Source: Ignavibacteriota bacterium (GTDB taxonomy: Bacteria > Bacteroidota > Ignavibacteria > Ignavibacteriales > Melioribacteraceae). From it: a stretch of 64,000 nt of DNA. Where the stretch lies: assembly GCA_016716225.1 (NCBI GenBank), contig JADJWT010000001.1:3916501-3980500 (forward strand), read 5' to 3'. Position numbers and translations under genes: made by a program. How positions within the stretch are numbered: the first letter of the stretch is position 1; each line of letters begins with the position of its first letter. This document shows positions 18,213 through 28,109 of this stretch, in pieces. The notes below the pieces were generated by a model that had not been told where the DNA came from, did no database searches, and saw nothing but the letters and a program-made list of their open reading frames with translations.

Positions 18213-19373
18213 TTATCTATTTTCCAGACTTTGATACTCTTTTAAAATTGCATCCCATACATATTTTTGTTCATATCTATCAACTATCATTTTACGCGAA
18301 TTATCTGCAAGTTTTTCTCGAAAATCTTTTTCTTCAATAAGTCTTAAAATTGCTTCTTTTAATTGGGTAACATTTTTAGGTACTACAATTAGTCCATTTT
18401 CTTCATTTTTTATAATCTCATTGCAGCCATTTATATTAGTTACAACACATGGAACACTCATAGCACCGGCCTGCATAACTACATTTGGGAATCCTTCTCT
18501 ATAACTAGGAAAAACAAAAATATCTGATAATGCTAAAAATGGTCTAACATCATCTTTAAAACCTACATGAATTACCGTAGAATTATTTTTAATTATATGT
18601 TTTGATTTTTCATTAATTGAATCCAATTCATCTTCAAAAGCACCAACTAAGAATAATTTTACTTTTTTGTTTAATTTTGAAATTTCTTCAAATGCTTCTA
18701 AAAGTTCATTTATGCCTTTATCTTTTACAATTCTGCCAATAAAACAAAGATTTATATCAATATCATTTAATTGGTACTCATTTCTAATTGCTAAGGCTTT
18801 TTGGAGCACTTCTTCAGTTCTAGAAAAGAATTCAGTATCAATACCATTGCTGCTGCCGTTTGCAATTACTTTTAATTTTTCTTGTTTACACAGATTATTT
18901 TGTAAAATAAAATCTCTTAAACCAAATGAATTTGGATATACTTTATCTGCAAACCTATATATTATCTTTTCAACAAATTCTAAAACTTTTCGTTTAAATC
19001 CAGAACTTTCCATTAAAGGTAAACCAGCAACAGTATGTAGTTTATGAGGTACCCTTGCAAAACAAGCCGCAACAATACCAATCATACCAGCTTTTGGTGT
19101 GTGTGTATGAACTATATAAGGTTTTTCTTCTTTTAATAAGATATACATTTTCATAATTGCAATAACATCTTTAAGCGGAGTTATTGTTCTTGTCATTTCA
19201 ATTGTTTTGGTTTTTATTCCTTGCTTCTCTACAAAATCCAAGTCGGCACCTGAACTGGAAATGGCAATTACATCATAATATTGCCTTATAAAATTTAACT
19301 GTCCTTTTAGTAACCAACGTAAAGACATCGAAACAGTTGTAATTCTTATTATTTTTTTTTTATTGGATTGCAT
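18213..19373 (-). CDS. Glycosyltransferase family 4 (PglA-like)
   Basis: A GT-B glycosyltransferase predicted to add the second sugar to the lipid-linked primer. Marks include HTHTPKAGMIG near residue 85, FIGRIVKDKGINELLEAF near 210 and the C-terminal donor motif FPSYREGFPNVVMQAGAM near 290. I use the start at 19373 (MQSNKKKIIRITTVSMSL), which overlaps the asparagine synthetase gene by 14 bases; an upstream ATG at 19454 would add 27 residues with no family match and a 95-base overlap. It is followed after 5 bases by the PglC-like gene. Confidence 0.92.
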   Translation of the reverse strand: MQSNKKKIIRITTVSMSLRWLLKGQLNFIRQYYDVIAISSSGADLDFVEKQGIKTKTIEMTRTITPLKDVIAIMKMYILLKEEKPYIVHTHTPKAGMIGIVAACFARVPHKLHTVAGLPLMESSGFKRKVLEFVEKIIYRFADKVYPNSFGLRDFILQNNLCKQEKLKVIANGSSNGIDTEFFSRTEEVLQKALAIRNEYQLNDIDINLCFIGRIVKDKGINELLEAFEEISKLNKKVKLFLVGAFEDELDSINEKSKHIIKNNSTVIHVGFKDDVRPFLALSDIFVFPSYREGFPNVVMQAGAMSVPCVVTNINGCNEIIKNEENGLIVVPKNVTQLKEAILRLIEEKDFREKLADNSRKMIVDRYEQKYVWDAILKEYQSLENR

Positions 19374-21261
19374 ACAAATGAGTATACCATTTTTGAAAGC
19401 AATAATATGTCCATACCTTAAAAGAATTATCAACCTTATGTTCGACATGATCATTTACTAATTTGCTTACTGTTTGAAAATCAAAAATATTTTGTTTTTT
19501 TATAAAATCCATATCAATATATGATAGTAGTTCATGTTTCAAACCTTTTGAAAGCCAGTCTCCAACAGGAACACCAAAGCCTTGTTTAGGTTTACTTAAA
19601 AATTTTTTTGGAAAGTATTCTTTAAAAGTTTCCCTTAATAAATACTTTTTATCCCACCTTTTAATTAAGTAATTCTCTGGTAAATGCTTTGTAAAATTCC
19701 AAAGTTCTTTATTCAAAAATGGAGCTCTGCATTCTAAAGAAACAAGCATACTTGTTCTATCAACTTTTACAAGCATATCACCATCAAGACTTACTAATTT
19801 ATCAAACTCTCTAAAATTATTTAAGTTACTTTTATTGAACTCAATTTTGAATTTAAAATATTCTAATAAATCATTATGAATTAAATATTCCTTCTTAAAT
19901 AGTGCTAATAATTCATTCTTTTGGAAACCTAAAGAAACAATATTTGAATAAAAATCATTGGTATAATCTATTGATCTTAATAATTTTTTCAATTTAAAAC
20001 GAATACCACGGTCATCATTCTTGACATTCAGAAGATGAGAATAGAAATTCATAACTTTTTTATGAATATGTTCTGGAATAATTCTTTGATAATTTCTATT
20101 TAACTTCGCAACATAATATTTATTATACCCCCCAAAGACTTCATCTCCTCCATCACCAGTTAATGCAACTGTTACGTGTTCTTTAGAATGGCTTGCCACC
20201 AAATATGTAGGCAATGCGGACGAATCGGCAAATGGTTCATCAAAATTCAATAAAATTTCCGTTATTTTATTACTCAAATCCAATTCTGAGATAATAAATT
20301 CATGATGATTACTATTAATAATTTTTGCAACCAATTTAGCTTTATGAGATTCATCAAATATCTTTTTTTCAAACCCAATAGAAAATGTATCAATTTTAGT
20401 TTTACTTTGATTTGCAAGGCTCCATGATACGATTGATGAATCTACTCCTCCAGATAAAAATGTCCCTATTGGTACATCAGAAATTGAACGATTCTCAACA
20501 CTTTTTTGAACCATATAAAAAGTTTTTTGTTTAGCTTCGTTGAAGGTAATATCTTTATCTATCTCTTCAAATTTATGTGCAATAGTTTGAATTAAGTATG
20601 AATTTTTTACACAATTAAATTCAATGAAACAATTATTTTCCAGTTTATAAATATTTTTATAGATTGTAAATGGAGGAGGAATATATGTTAATTGAAAAAA
20701 TAAATTTAATCCTTCAATTGAAATTACTGGCATTTGAGGAAGGATAGAGATTATAGATTTGAGTTCTGAAGCCCAAATAAAACTTCCGGAACTAGATGTA
20801 TAATAAAGTGGTTTTTCTCCAAAAAAATCCCTTACAATGAATATTTTTTGTTTACTTTTATCGTATATACTAAAAGCAAAAGCACCATCAAGTAATGAGA
20901 AAGAATTTTCTCCAAATTTTTCGTAAAGTTTTAGAACAACTTCTGTATCTGTCTTAGTATAAAAAATTGTATTGTCTTTAAAATACTTCCTTTTCAGTTC
21001 TAGGAAATTATAAACTTCCCCATTAAATATAAGCACTATACTTTTATCTGTATTAAAAATTGGTTGATCACCAGTATTGAGATCAATGATAGATAATCTT
21101 CTCATACCCATAAAAAGTTTATAATCATGTACTGCATCTTCATATAACCCTTCACTATCTGGTCCTCGATGAATAATTTTCGAATTCATTTTTCGAATTG
21201 AGGCGATATCATAAAGATTAGATAATTCTTTTTTTGAAACTATTCCATTAATTCCACACAT
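19360..21261 (-). CDS. asnB: Asparagine synthetase B-like amidotransferase
   Basis: A 633-residue glutamine-dependent amidotransferase. The mature N-terminal cysteine follows the initiator Met (MCGINGIV), with RRLSIIDLNTGDQP and the NGEVYNF motif in the glutaminase domain. The ATP-pyrophosphatase loop FLSGGVDSSIV lies near residue 266. The C-terminal SKPKQGFGVPVGDWL is characteristic. Copies within polysaccharide loci often amidate a uronic acid; this locus also makes a uronic acid sugar (46-53 kb). It is either that or a true asparagine synthetase; the context favours the former. Confidence 0.93.
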   Translation of the reverse strand: MCGINGIVSKKELSNLYDIASIRKMNSKIIHRGPDSEGLYEDAVHDYKLFMGMRRLSIIDLNTGDQPIFNTDKSIVLIFNGEVYNFLELKRKYFKDNTIFYTKTDTEVVLKLYEKFGENSFSLLDGAFAFSIYDKSKQKIFIVRDFFGEKPLYYTSSSGSFIWASELKSIISILPQMPVISIEGLNLFFQLTYIPPPFTIYKNIYKLENNCFIEFNCVKNSYLIQTIAHKFEEIDKDITFNEAKQKTFYMVQKSVENRSISDVPIGTFLSGGVDSSIVSWSLANQSKTKIDTFSIGFEKKIFDESHKAKLVAKIINSNHHEFIISELDLSNKITEILLNFDEPFADSSALPTYLVASHSKEHVTVALTGDGGDEVFGGYNKYYVAKLNRNYQRIIPEHIHKKVMNFYSHLLNVKNDDRGIRFKLKKLLRSIDYTNDFYSNIVSLGFQKNELLALFKKEYLIHNDLLEYFKFKIEFNKSNLNNFREFDKLVSLDGDMLVKVDRTSMLVSLECRAPFLNKELWNFTKHLPENYLIKRWDKKYLLRETFKEYFPKKFLSKPKQGFGVPVGDWLSKGLKHELLSYIDMDFIKKQNIFDFQTVSKLVNDHVEHKVDNSFKVWTYYCFQKWYTHLYAIQ

Positions 21262-21273
21262 TGAAATTTCACT

Positions 21274-22368
21274 TTATAATTTATTATTCAACAAATTTTT
21301 ATATACAGTTTCATACTTTTGAACCATAATTTCAATATTATATTTTTCTGCTCTTTTTAAACATTTTGAAGATATTTCAGAATAGTATTGTTGATTAGTA
21401 ATTAAATTTAATATCAGTTCTGCTAATTCTTTATAATCACCAACAGCAAATAATAATCCAGCATCTAAAACAACTTCACTTAAACCAGGTACATTTGTAC
21501 TAATAACAGGTTTCCCTAATGCCATGCCCTCTACAGCAGCTCTTCCAAAACCTTCCCAATGACTTGACATAACAACTACATTAGCTAAACTTATTATAGC
21601 TCCAATATGATCTTGAATGCCTAAAAAAAATACTCTATCAGAAAGCCCCAGTTTCTTAGTATACTGTTCACAAATTATTTTTCTCTCACCATCACCCACA
21701 AAAACTACACAAAAATCGTTCGGCAAATAAGATAAAGCTTTAATTAATGTATCCTGATCTTTTTCTTTTCTAAAAGCAGAAATTTGTAGAATTACTTTTA
21801 GGTGCCCAATTTTCTCTATAAGGTCTTCTCTTTTCATCATTGATTCATTTACAAGTTTTGATAGATCAACACCATTATTAATGACAATAGTATTAAAATT
21901 ATTCCCTAAATATTCTCTTAATTTTTCATTTGCTGCATTAGAAATTGTTATAACCAAATCATATTGTTTATAAATAAATTTATCTAATCTTTTAAATAAA
22001 TAATTATCTCTTCGTCTATTATAAGTTGAATGTTCGGTATACACCAATTTTGTTTTAGACCTTATGATAAATTTTGCGAGTGCCAACCAATAAAGTGTTG
22101 GGAACAAATGACCATGCACAATATCATATTTATTTATAATTTTACATATTTTAAAAACTAAAAATGGATTATAAATATTTTTATCTTTCATCAAATATGC
22201 AACTTTAATTCCATTATCTCTTAATTCCTTTAAAAAAAAAGTATTAGTGCCATTCAATAATAAGACTTCAATGTCAAGCCCGTTCTTTGCATGTAATAAT
22301 GTATTACTAGCTATTGATCTTTCAGCTCCACCAATTTCAAGTGAATTGATTACTCTAAGAATTTTCAT
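21274..22368 (-). CDS. Glycosyltransferase family 4
   Basis: A 364-residue GT-B enzyme with a glycine-rich acceptor start (LRVINSLEIGGAERSI), HGHLFPTLYWLAL near residue 83 and the donor motif SSHWEGFGRAAVEGMALGKP near residue 270. Also visible is QISAFRKEKDQDTLIKAL. The length is normal. It is 12 bases upstream of asnB on the minus strand, between genes for a Wzy-like membrane protein and asnB, so it probably adds one sugar of the repeat unit. Donor and linkage are not predictable here. Confidence 0.92.
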   Translation of the reverse strand: MKILRVINSLEIGGAERSIASNTLLHAKNGLDIEVLLLNGTNTFFLKELRDNGIKVAYLMKDKNIYNPFLVFKICKIINKYDIVHGHLFPTLYWLALAKFIIRSKTKLVYTEHSTYNRRRDNYLFKRLDKFIYKQYDLVITISNAANEKLREYLGNNFNTIVINNGVDLSKLVNESMMKREDLIEKIGHLKVILQISAFRKEKDQDTLIKALSYLPNDFCVVFVGDGERKIICEQYTKKLGLSDRVFFLGIQDHIGAIISLANVVVMSSHWEGFGRAAVEGMALGKPVISTNVPGLSEVVLDAGLLFAVGDYKELAELILNLITNQQYYSEISSKCLKRAEKYNIEIMVQKYETVYKNLLNNKL

Positions 22369-22412
22369 TTTCTTTATAATTTATTTATTGGTTACTGAAA
22401 AGGAAAAATAGA

Positions 22413-23687
22413 TCATCGTTTCTTGGTGAAATTTACATGATAAACTGCCATTATTCCTAAAAAGTATGCAGTATAAGGCATAGCAAATACTGAAGATGAT
22501 AATTTTAATCCATGTAGGATAAAATATAAAAATGCAAATCCTATATATGTATTTTGTTGCAATTTGGAGAAAATTATTTTAAAAACACTTTTAAATAAAC
22601 TAAAATAAAATAATAAATATAGGATTGATGCAAAAGCACCTGCATTTTTATAATTTGATTTATTAAGTAATAAAACACCATCGCCAAAAAATGATTTAGG
22701 AAATAAAATATTTGATATTTTGTTAGTTGAATACTCTAGTGAACTTGTATTATAGTTTAATTTTAAGAGTGTATAATCCCAAATAGTATCCAATATTTCC
22801 ATTTGGTACGAATACAGAGAGAATATTAGAAAAATCAAAAAAATAGTAGTCACAATTAGATAGTTTTTGTCAACAAAAAATTTAATTAGTAAAACAACTG
22901 TAATTGATAACAAAGCTGTAACTGAAAATGAAAATATTCCTGCAATAGTAAAACAAAGTATAATTATTATCGATTTTGATTTATCGTTGTAATACTGGGC
23001 TAATAATAAAAAAAGTGATGGAAAAACTAAATAAGCAAATACATGTGGTTCATGAGTCCACCCTGTCAGAGTCCCAAATATAAAGCCAAGTCTTGAATCA
23101 AGGGTTTGGATTGATAACCAACCGGGCATATAGTAAAATGTTGACCCCTCAACGATGTTTGATATTAAAAGATTTGGAAATAAATGATTGATACTATTTG
23201 AAAATGGTACAAGAACACCAAAAATTTGTAAAAAAGCAGAAAGAATAACAATAGTTATATTGAATAATGCAAAAATTATATAAAAAGAATTCCCTTTTGT
23301 AAAAGCAACAAAATCTAACTTATTAAAAATTTTATATTGTTCAAAAATATTCAGTATATAATATAAAAACACAATAAAATTAAATGAAAAAATAATTGGT
23401 GCACCTATATAAACAATATCTAATTTAACAACGCCTGATAAAAATTGAAAAAATAATAGAAGAAAAAATATTTTGAGAGGAACAAACCTAAATAGACTTT
23501 TAATAGATTTTGGTTTTCCTTTAAATCTTACAAAAATTAGTAAAATCATTGCTACACCATTCACCAATAACACAAGATTAAAAGGTTCAAAATTATCATA
23601 TATTACATATGGTAATATCGACATATTCATAGAAATCTGAACAATTATCACAAAAAAATCTATAATGTTAATAATGTATTTGATCAT
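22413..23687 (-). CDS. Wzy-like O-antigen/polysaccharide polymerase
   Basis: A 424-residue integral membrane protein with about ten to eleven hydrophobic segments, little similarity that I can name, and a long loop between about residues 180 and 215 (GWLSIQTLDSRLGFIFGTLT followed by GWTHEPHVFA). The topology and its place between a flippase-acyltransferase group and glycosyltransferases fit a Wzy polymerase that joins repeat units in the periplasm. The H-E-P-H motif near residue 213 is common in such proteins. Sequence is too variable in this family for a firm assignment. Confidence 0.7.
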   Translation of the reverse strand: MIKYIINIIDFFVIIVQISMNMSILPYVIYDNFEPFNLVLLVNGVAMILLIFVRFKGKPKSIKSLFRFVPLKIFFLLLFFQFLSGVVKLDIVYIGAPIIFSFNFIVFLYYILNIFEQYKIFNKLDFVAFTKGNSFYIIFALFNITIVILSAFLQIFGVLVPFSNSINHLFPNLLISNIVEGSTFYYMPGWLSIQTLDSRLGFIFGTLTGWTHEPHVFAYLVFPSLFLLLAQYYNDKSKSIIIILCFTIAGIFSFSVTALLSITVVLLIKFFVDKNYLIVTTIFLIFLIFSLYSYQMEILDTIWDYTLLKLNYNTSSLEYSTNKISNILFPKSFFGDGVLLLNKSNYKNAGAFASILYLLFYFSLFKSVFKIIFSKLQQNTYIGFAFLYFILHGLKLSSSVFAMPYTAYFLGIMAVYHVNFTKKR

Positions 23688-23707
23688 AGTTTTTTAGAAT
23701 GAGCTAA

Positions 23708-24238
23708 TTAGCAAAACTTTTTCGCTTTTTTTAATTTAATATAATGATCAATATTTCGGTATTTAATAATTTTAGCAGGATTACCGCCAACAATTGCAAA
23801 ATCCGGAATACTTTTAACTATTACTGAACCAGCAGCAGCTATTACACCTTCACCAATAGTAATATTTCCAGTAACAATAATATTGTTTCCAAACCACACA
23901 TTGTCTCCAATAACAATCGTTTTAAGAATTAATGTATCATCATACGGTATTGCATCTCCATTATCATAATTATGATTTTGAGTAATAATTGAACATGAAT
24001 TTCCTGAATGAAAATTATTTCCAAATCTTACAGTACCGCCACCAATTACAGTCATTCCATTGAAGTTACAATTATTACCAAAATAAATATTCCCGCTAAA
24101 TGTAGATTTATAATTAACAGTAAGGTCTTTGCCACATTCAATTGATTTAAATCTTGCATAACTAGTGTAAATAAATCTTAAGATTTTTCGTAAGATTTTA
24201 TTATTTTTTTTGAATACATATAAAAATAACTTTAACAT
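23708..24238 (-). CDS. Hexapeptide-repeat acyltransferase (WcaF/LacA-like)
   Basis: A 176-residue left-handed beta-helix acetyltransferase. It shows repeated hexads (GNIYFGNNCNFNG), the usual Asn-His-loop region TQNHNYDNGDAIPYD near residue 82 and the typical end VIGDNVWFGNNII, AAGSVIV, VVGGNPAK. Such enzymes O-acetylate polysaccharide repeat units using acetyl-CoA. It is preceded by an unusual basic N-terminal segment (FKKNNKILRKILRFIYTSY) that may touch the membrane. Adjacent genes encode a GT-like protein and a polymerase, so it probably decorates this polysaccharide. Confidence 0.88.
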   Translation of the reverse strand: MLKLFLYVFKKNNKILRKILRFIYTSYARFKSIECGKDLTVNYKSTFSGNIYFGNNCNFNGMTVIGGGTVRFGNNFHSGNSCSIITQNHNYDNGDAIPYDDTLILKTIVIGDNVWFGNNIIVTGNITIGEGVIAAAGSVIVKSIPDFAIVGGNPAKIIKYRNIDHYIKLKKAKKFC

Positions 24239-24251
24239 TTAAATTCTCAAA

Positions 24252-25523
24252 TTAAAAATTATATACTTGAATTTTATATTCAGATTCTATCTTTTTTTCT
24301 TGTTCCACATCGGTTAGTATAGCATTAATATATTCAGCTAAAAATAGACCAACTTTACCCTCATGTGATGTAAAAGCTGAAGCCATAAAATATTGCACAA
24401 TCTTATTATTTGGATATAATTCGTTTCGATTATGGATATAATTTAGCAATTCACCCATGTTATTAGCTTTTTTAATAAGACCTTTAGATACATACAAATA
24501 TTGGTCATAAATTGCTTTTTTTGATAATTGAAATTGGATTGTAGCTATTCCTAAAATTACAGCATCTAAATGTATTCCACATATATTACTAATCTGTATT
24601 TCTAATTTGCTTAAAAATTGGTTGGAAGGTTCGCTTGAGGAATCAGAATATTCTATCTCTTGCGCCTCAAACCAGTTTCTATTCCAATTTTTCATATTTG
24701 GATGAGGACGAATTGCTATCTTATATTCTTTAAGTTTTTTTAAGTTTAAACATAAAGTTTTAACAATTTCAAAATCATCAAATTGATTAATTGAGATACC
24801 AATTTTTTTTTCTGACTCCACTAATTGTTTTTTATAAAAATAATCATATCGTGTCCCACCTGTTAATAAAATCTTAGAATTTTTCTTTGATACTTGTCCA
24901 TATTTATCAAAGCTTTCTTGTCCATCTAATAAAGAATAATCAAATGTTAATTTTGGAAATTTATTCGATACTGATGCATGTTGAATATAAATTGTTCTTA
25001 CATTTAATTCATTTGCAGCATGAAGTAAACATCTATTTTGTGGACTATGATCATTTGCTAAAACAAGTAATTTTGGTGAATAACTTTTAAGCATTTTAGT
25101 AGCAACGATATACTTACCATATGTAAAAAGATATTCAAAAGGATATTTCCTTAATAACTGTCTTTGTTCTGAACTACCAATTATGTATCTAAAAATTATG
25201 CTCCAAAAATATGGTAAGGAAAGGTATAAAGATTGCGATATGGGAAAATCATTATCATTTCGAATTGATGTATAAGTAAAACCTTTAATATTATCATAAA
25301 TTGATTGAAATGATCGCTGGTTATTTGTACTTGCTCCAAAAAATAATACATCAATATTTGCTTTAATCGTTTCTTCTTTTCTAAAAGAAAAAATAAATTT
25401 TGTTATAGATTGTAACCTTTCAAATACAACTTTTACAAATGCTATTTCCCTATGGGGAGGATTATCAAATTGCATTTGATAAACAACATTTATATCAAAA
25501 ATATCTATATGGGAATATTTCAT
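24252..25523 (-). CDS. Putative polysaccharide biosynthesis protein, GT-B-like
   Basis: A 423-residue soluble protein I cannot assign firmly. It has LLVLANDHSPQNRCLLHAAN near residue 155, YIQHASVSNKFP near 185, LLTGGTRYDYFY near 225 and AIRPHPNMKNW near 270, a pattern like the CDP-glycerol/capsule glycosyltransferase group with a GT-B fold. The conserved Arg-Pro-His-Pro and Gln-His stretches favour a nucleotide-sugar transferase. It overlaps the flippase gene by 4 bases (ATGA) and lies 13 bases before the acyltransferase gene, so it belongs to the operon. Confidence 0.6.
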   Translation of the reverse strand: MKYSHIDIFDINVVYQMQFDNPPHREIAFVKVVFERLQSITKFIFSFRKEETIKANIDVLFFGASTNNQRSFQSIYDNIKGFTYTSIRNDNDFPISQSLYLSLPYFWSIIFRYIIGSSEQRQLLRKYPFEYLFTYGKYIVATKMLKSYSPKLLVLANDHSPQNRCLLHAANELNVRTIYIQHASVSNKFPKLTFDYSLLDGQESFDKYGQVSKKNSKILLTGGTRYDYFYKKQLVESEKKIGISINQFDDFEIVKTLCLNLKKLKEYKIAIRPHPNMKNWNRNWFEAQEIEYSDSSSEPSNQFLSKLEIQISNICGIHLDAVILGIATIQFQLSKKAIYDQYLYVSKGLIKKANNMGELLNYIHNRNELYPNNKIVQYFMASAFTSHEGKVGLFLAEYINAILTDVEQEKKIESEYKIQVYNF

Positions 25524-26854
25524 TTGGACTTAATTCGATAAATGAAAGAATAGAACACTTCTTTTATAGGCAGTGGATAAATTTTTTGAGAAAAAAATAA
25601 TACTAATATAAATTGTAAAAATAAACTTGAGCAAAGAGCATATGCAGCTCCCAAATTCCCCATTTTACTAATTAAAATATAATTTAGAATAACACTTACA
25701 ACCGCAGTTATACTCGTTAAAATGGATAGCAATTTGGTCCTAAATAAATGTATAAAATAAACAGAACTTATTTTATACATACCATTAAAAGCGGAAGCCA
25801 TGGCTAATATAAGAACTAATGATATTGCTGAGTGAAATTTTATGTTTGTCATAAATATAATTAAAATCTTTGAGACAAAGTAAGTTAAGAATGCAGTTAT
25901 AAAAAGAACAAAATTAATAAGCATGTTCATTTTAAATATTTTTTGTTTCAAATCGTTTGTCGCAAGATTCAAATTCTTATAGAACCACGGACTGATTGTT
26001 TTTGATATGGCATCTTGAAAAATTCCCATCATTGCAGCAAATGCAGATGCAACAGAATAAATGCCAACTTCAGATTTGCCAAGAATACCATTTATAAAAT
26101 AGATATTAGACTGAAAAATTATAAAAGTACCAAACCCTTGTAACAACAACGGCAAACATAATTTTAAAATCTCCTTAATTTCATTTGTTTTGTATTTAAA
26201 ATCAATATAATCCAGTCTTATCATTTTTAATAAACTGAATATGCCAACAAAACATGTAGCAATTGCAATTCCTAAAGCCCTCCCTTGCCAGCCAAAAGAT
26301 AATGTAACAACAAAAACCAAGCTCAAGCCTAGGTTTAAAAATGTTAATCCTACTTGCCAAAAACCAAAACTTTTAACAAAGTCATTATTCCTAAGCAGAA
26401 TTAAATTAAAATTATTAATTGCCGAAAAGCCTGCAATGGTTGGTATGATTATTAACCATTCAATAGGTAGCCCAATGAATATCAAATTGGAAAAATTAAA
26501 TGATACAAATAGCAAAATAGTAGAAATCAACACCATTGAAACCAATATATATATCATATTTCCAATACTGATAGCTAATTCAGCCTTTGAAACTTTAAAA
26601 AATAGGCGATCTATGTTAAAACCCATACTTAATCCAATAACAGGAATTATAAATAATAGTGTCGTTTGAAAAAGGGAGACAGCACCGTACTCTGCTGGTG
26701 ATAGATATGTTGTTAATACAGGTAATAAGAAAAAAGGGATCGCACCATTTAAAGCATTAAAAAAAATATATAGTATTGATTTTTTTATTAAATGATTAGT
26801 CCTAATTTTTTTTACAATATTTTTAATTTTATAGAAACTAAAATTAATTTTCAT
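25520..26854 (-). CDS. Wzx-type polysaccharide flippase
   Basis: A 444-residue membrane protein of the MOP (multidrug/oligosaccharide/polysaccharide) flippase superfamily with about twelve to fourteen transmembrane helices. The start has the typical FFLLPVLTTYLSPAEYGAVS segment followed by VIGLSMGFNIDRLFF. It would move lipid-linked repeat units across the inner membrane. It overlaps the downstream GT-like gene by four bases. Two further flippase-type genes (37630 and 62978) suggest that more than one polymer, or a hybrid locus, is encoded. Confidence 0.9.
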   Translation of the reverse strand: MKINFSFYKIKNIVKKIRTNHLIKKSILYIFFNALNGAIPFFLLPVLTTYLSPAEYGAVSLFQTTLLFIIPVIGLSMGFNIDRLFFKVSKAELAISIGNMIYILVSMVLISTILLFVSFNFSNLIFIGLPIEWLIIIPTIAGFSAINNFNLILLRNNDFVKSFGFWQVGLTFLNLGLSLVFVVTLSFGWQGRALGIAIATCFVGIFSLLKMIRLDYIDFKYKTNEIKEILKLCLPLLLQGFGTFIIFQSNIYFINGILGKSEVGIYSVASAFAAMMGIFQDAISKTISPWFYKNLNLATNDLKQKIFKMNMLINFVLFITAFLTYFVSKILIIFMTNIKFHSAISLVLILAMASAFNGMYKISSVYFIHLFRTKLLSILTSITAVVSVILNYILISKMGNLGAAYALCSSLFLQFILVLFFSQKIYPLPIKEVFYSFIYRIKSK

Positions 26855-26885
26855 AGATCAAACAATTTATAATCATGTCTCCAAT

Positions 26886-27539
26886 TTAAATATTTGGATA
26901 AATAGTAATTGCACTATAAGTGTTTTTTATTGATAAATGTCGATGAATTTCAAATCCAGCTTTGTTTTCATTATTAAGTTTACTATATCGCCCAACATAA
27001 ACTGAATCGTTATTGATATCCTTATCACTACACCAAATAAAATCATGAGTCCATAATGTTTGGCTGTAAACTAAATAATAACAAAAGAAAACATAACTAC
27101 ATAAAACTGCACTAGGTAAAAAGATACTTGAATTAATTTCTGAAATCGATTTACCTCTCTGATCTACGAATACTTCTTTCTTTACCAAATACCATTCAAG
27201 ATTGAAACTTTTTTCTACTGAAAAAGCTTCATTTAAATACCAATCTTGATTATAAAAACAAGGTTCTGAATGATTTGGATCCCATCCAAAATGTTCTCTC
27301 ATCTTTATTAATGTCAAAGGTGTTTTATCTTTATAAAAGGGAACACCTAATATCAAAATGTAATCTTCTTTTTTTCTCTCTAAAAGTTCAATGTTGTATT
27401 TTAATTCAGGGGGCTCATTTAAAATAATCTGCGGAAGATATATTCCCATTCTTTTTTCAATTATTTTCAACTCTTTAGGGCCAATGAAATTGATGCCCAT
27501 AATTTCTTTTACTTGTTTTAAACTTGACTTTCTTTCCAT
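26886..27539 (-). CDS. Protein of unknown function in the nonulosonate block
   Basis: A 217-residue protein that I do not recognise. It is rich in aromatic residues, has a weakly hydrophobic stretch near residues 140-160 (SSIFLPSAVLCSYVFFCYYL), a Trp-His-Asp segment (TLWTHDFIWCSDKD) and a C-terminal AGFEIHRHLSIKNTYSAI. A start at 27500 (MGINFIGPKEL) avoids overlapping the YdcF-like gene and may be the true one; the longer start overlaps by 22 bases. It lies directly after the NeuB and YdcF-like genes, so a part in making or attaching a nonulosonate is plausible. Confidence 0.55.
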   Translation of the reverse strand: MERKSSLKQVKEIMGINFIGPKELKIIEKRMGIYLPQIILNEPPELKYNIELLERKKEDYILILGVPFYKDKTPLTLIKMREHFGWDPNHSEPCFYNQDWYLNEAFSVEKSFNLEWYLVKKEVFVDQRGKSISEINSSIFLPSAVLCSYVFFCYYLVYSQTLWTHDFIWCSDKDINNDSVYVGRYSKLNNENKAGFEIHRHLSIKNTYSAITIYPNI

Positions 27540-28108
27540 TTTTGATGTTCTATTGCCTCTTGAAATGTTGCTAGATGTCCCATCGATGAATATTTTTTAA
27601 TACGATCAAACTCAGAATCCAATAAATCGAACCTTCTACCCCATCTTGATTCTTCAAACCATAAAAGGTCACTTGAAGGCGCATTAATTAATTCCAAATT
27701 AATTTTGCTTAGAATTACTTGCTTTAAAAATGTTAAAAATGCCCGATATTGATGATAATGTGAAGCAACTATAATAATCCTTTTCCAATTTAATTTTGCG
27801 GCCATTTCGACAATATTAATAGCCTGCTCTAATGTATTCATTGATTTTTCTTCATGAATAACATCTTTACTGCCTATTCCGTTTTTTTTTAGTTCTGTTA
27901 AAATATAAGAAAATGGAAAGCTGCCATAATCTAAATTATTAATGCCTCCGGAAAATATTAATTTATCTGCCCAATTATCAAGTAATAAATCCGCAGCTTT
28001 TTTACATCTATTTACCCCATCACCTTCTAATAAAATTATCGCATCTGATTTTTTAAGTCTATCATTATCTACAATTGCAATAAACTTTTCTCTTAAACTT
28101 AATTTCAT
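27518..28108 (-). CDS. YdcF-like (DUF218) protein
   Basis: Member of the DUF218/YdcF/ElyC group, alpha/beta proteins linked to envelope sugar metabolism. The core reads DAIILLEGDGVNRCKKA, KLIFSGGINNLDYG, MNTLEQAINI and IIIVASHYHQYRAFL, with the family's TLEQA and ASHYH motifs. I place the start at 28108 (MKLSLREKF), one base after the NeuB stop codon; an ATG at 28204 would overlap NeuB by about 95 bases. No membrane anchor is visible, unlike ElyC/SanA. In nonulosonate loci a hydrolase or phosphatase-like step is often missing, and this gene may fill it, which is inference. Confidence 0.8.
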   Translation of the reverse strand: MKLSLREKFIAIVDNDRLKKSDAIILLEGDGVNRCKKAADLLLDNWADKLIFSGGINNLDYGSFPFSYILTELKKNGIGSKDVIHEEKSMNTLEQAINIVEMAAKLNWKRIIIVASHYHQYRAFLTFLKQVILSKINLELINAPSSDLLWFEESRWGRRFDLLDSEFDRIKKYSSMGHLATFQEAIEHQKWKESQV

Positions 28109-28109
28109 T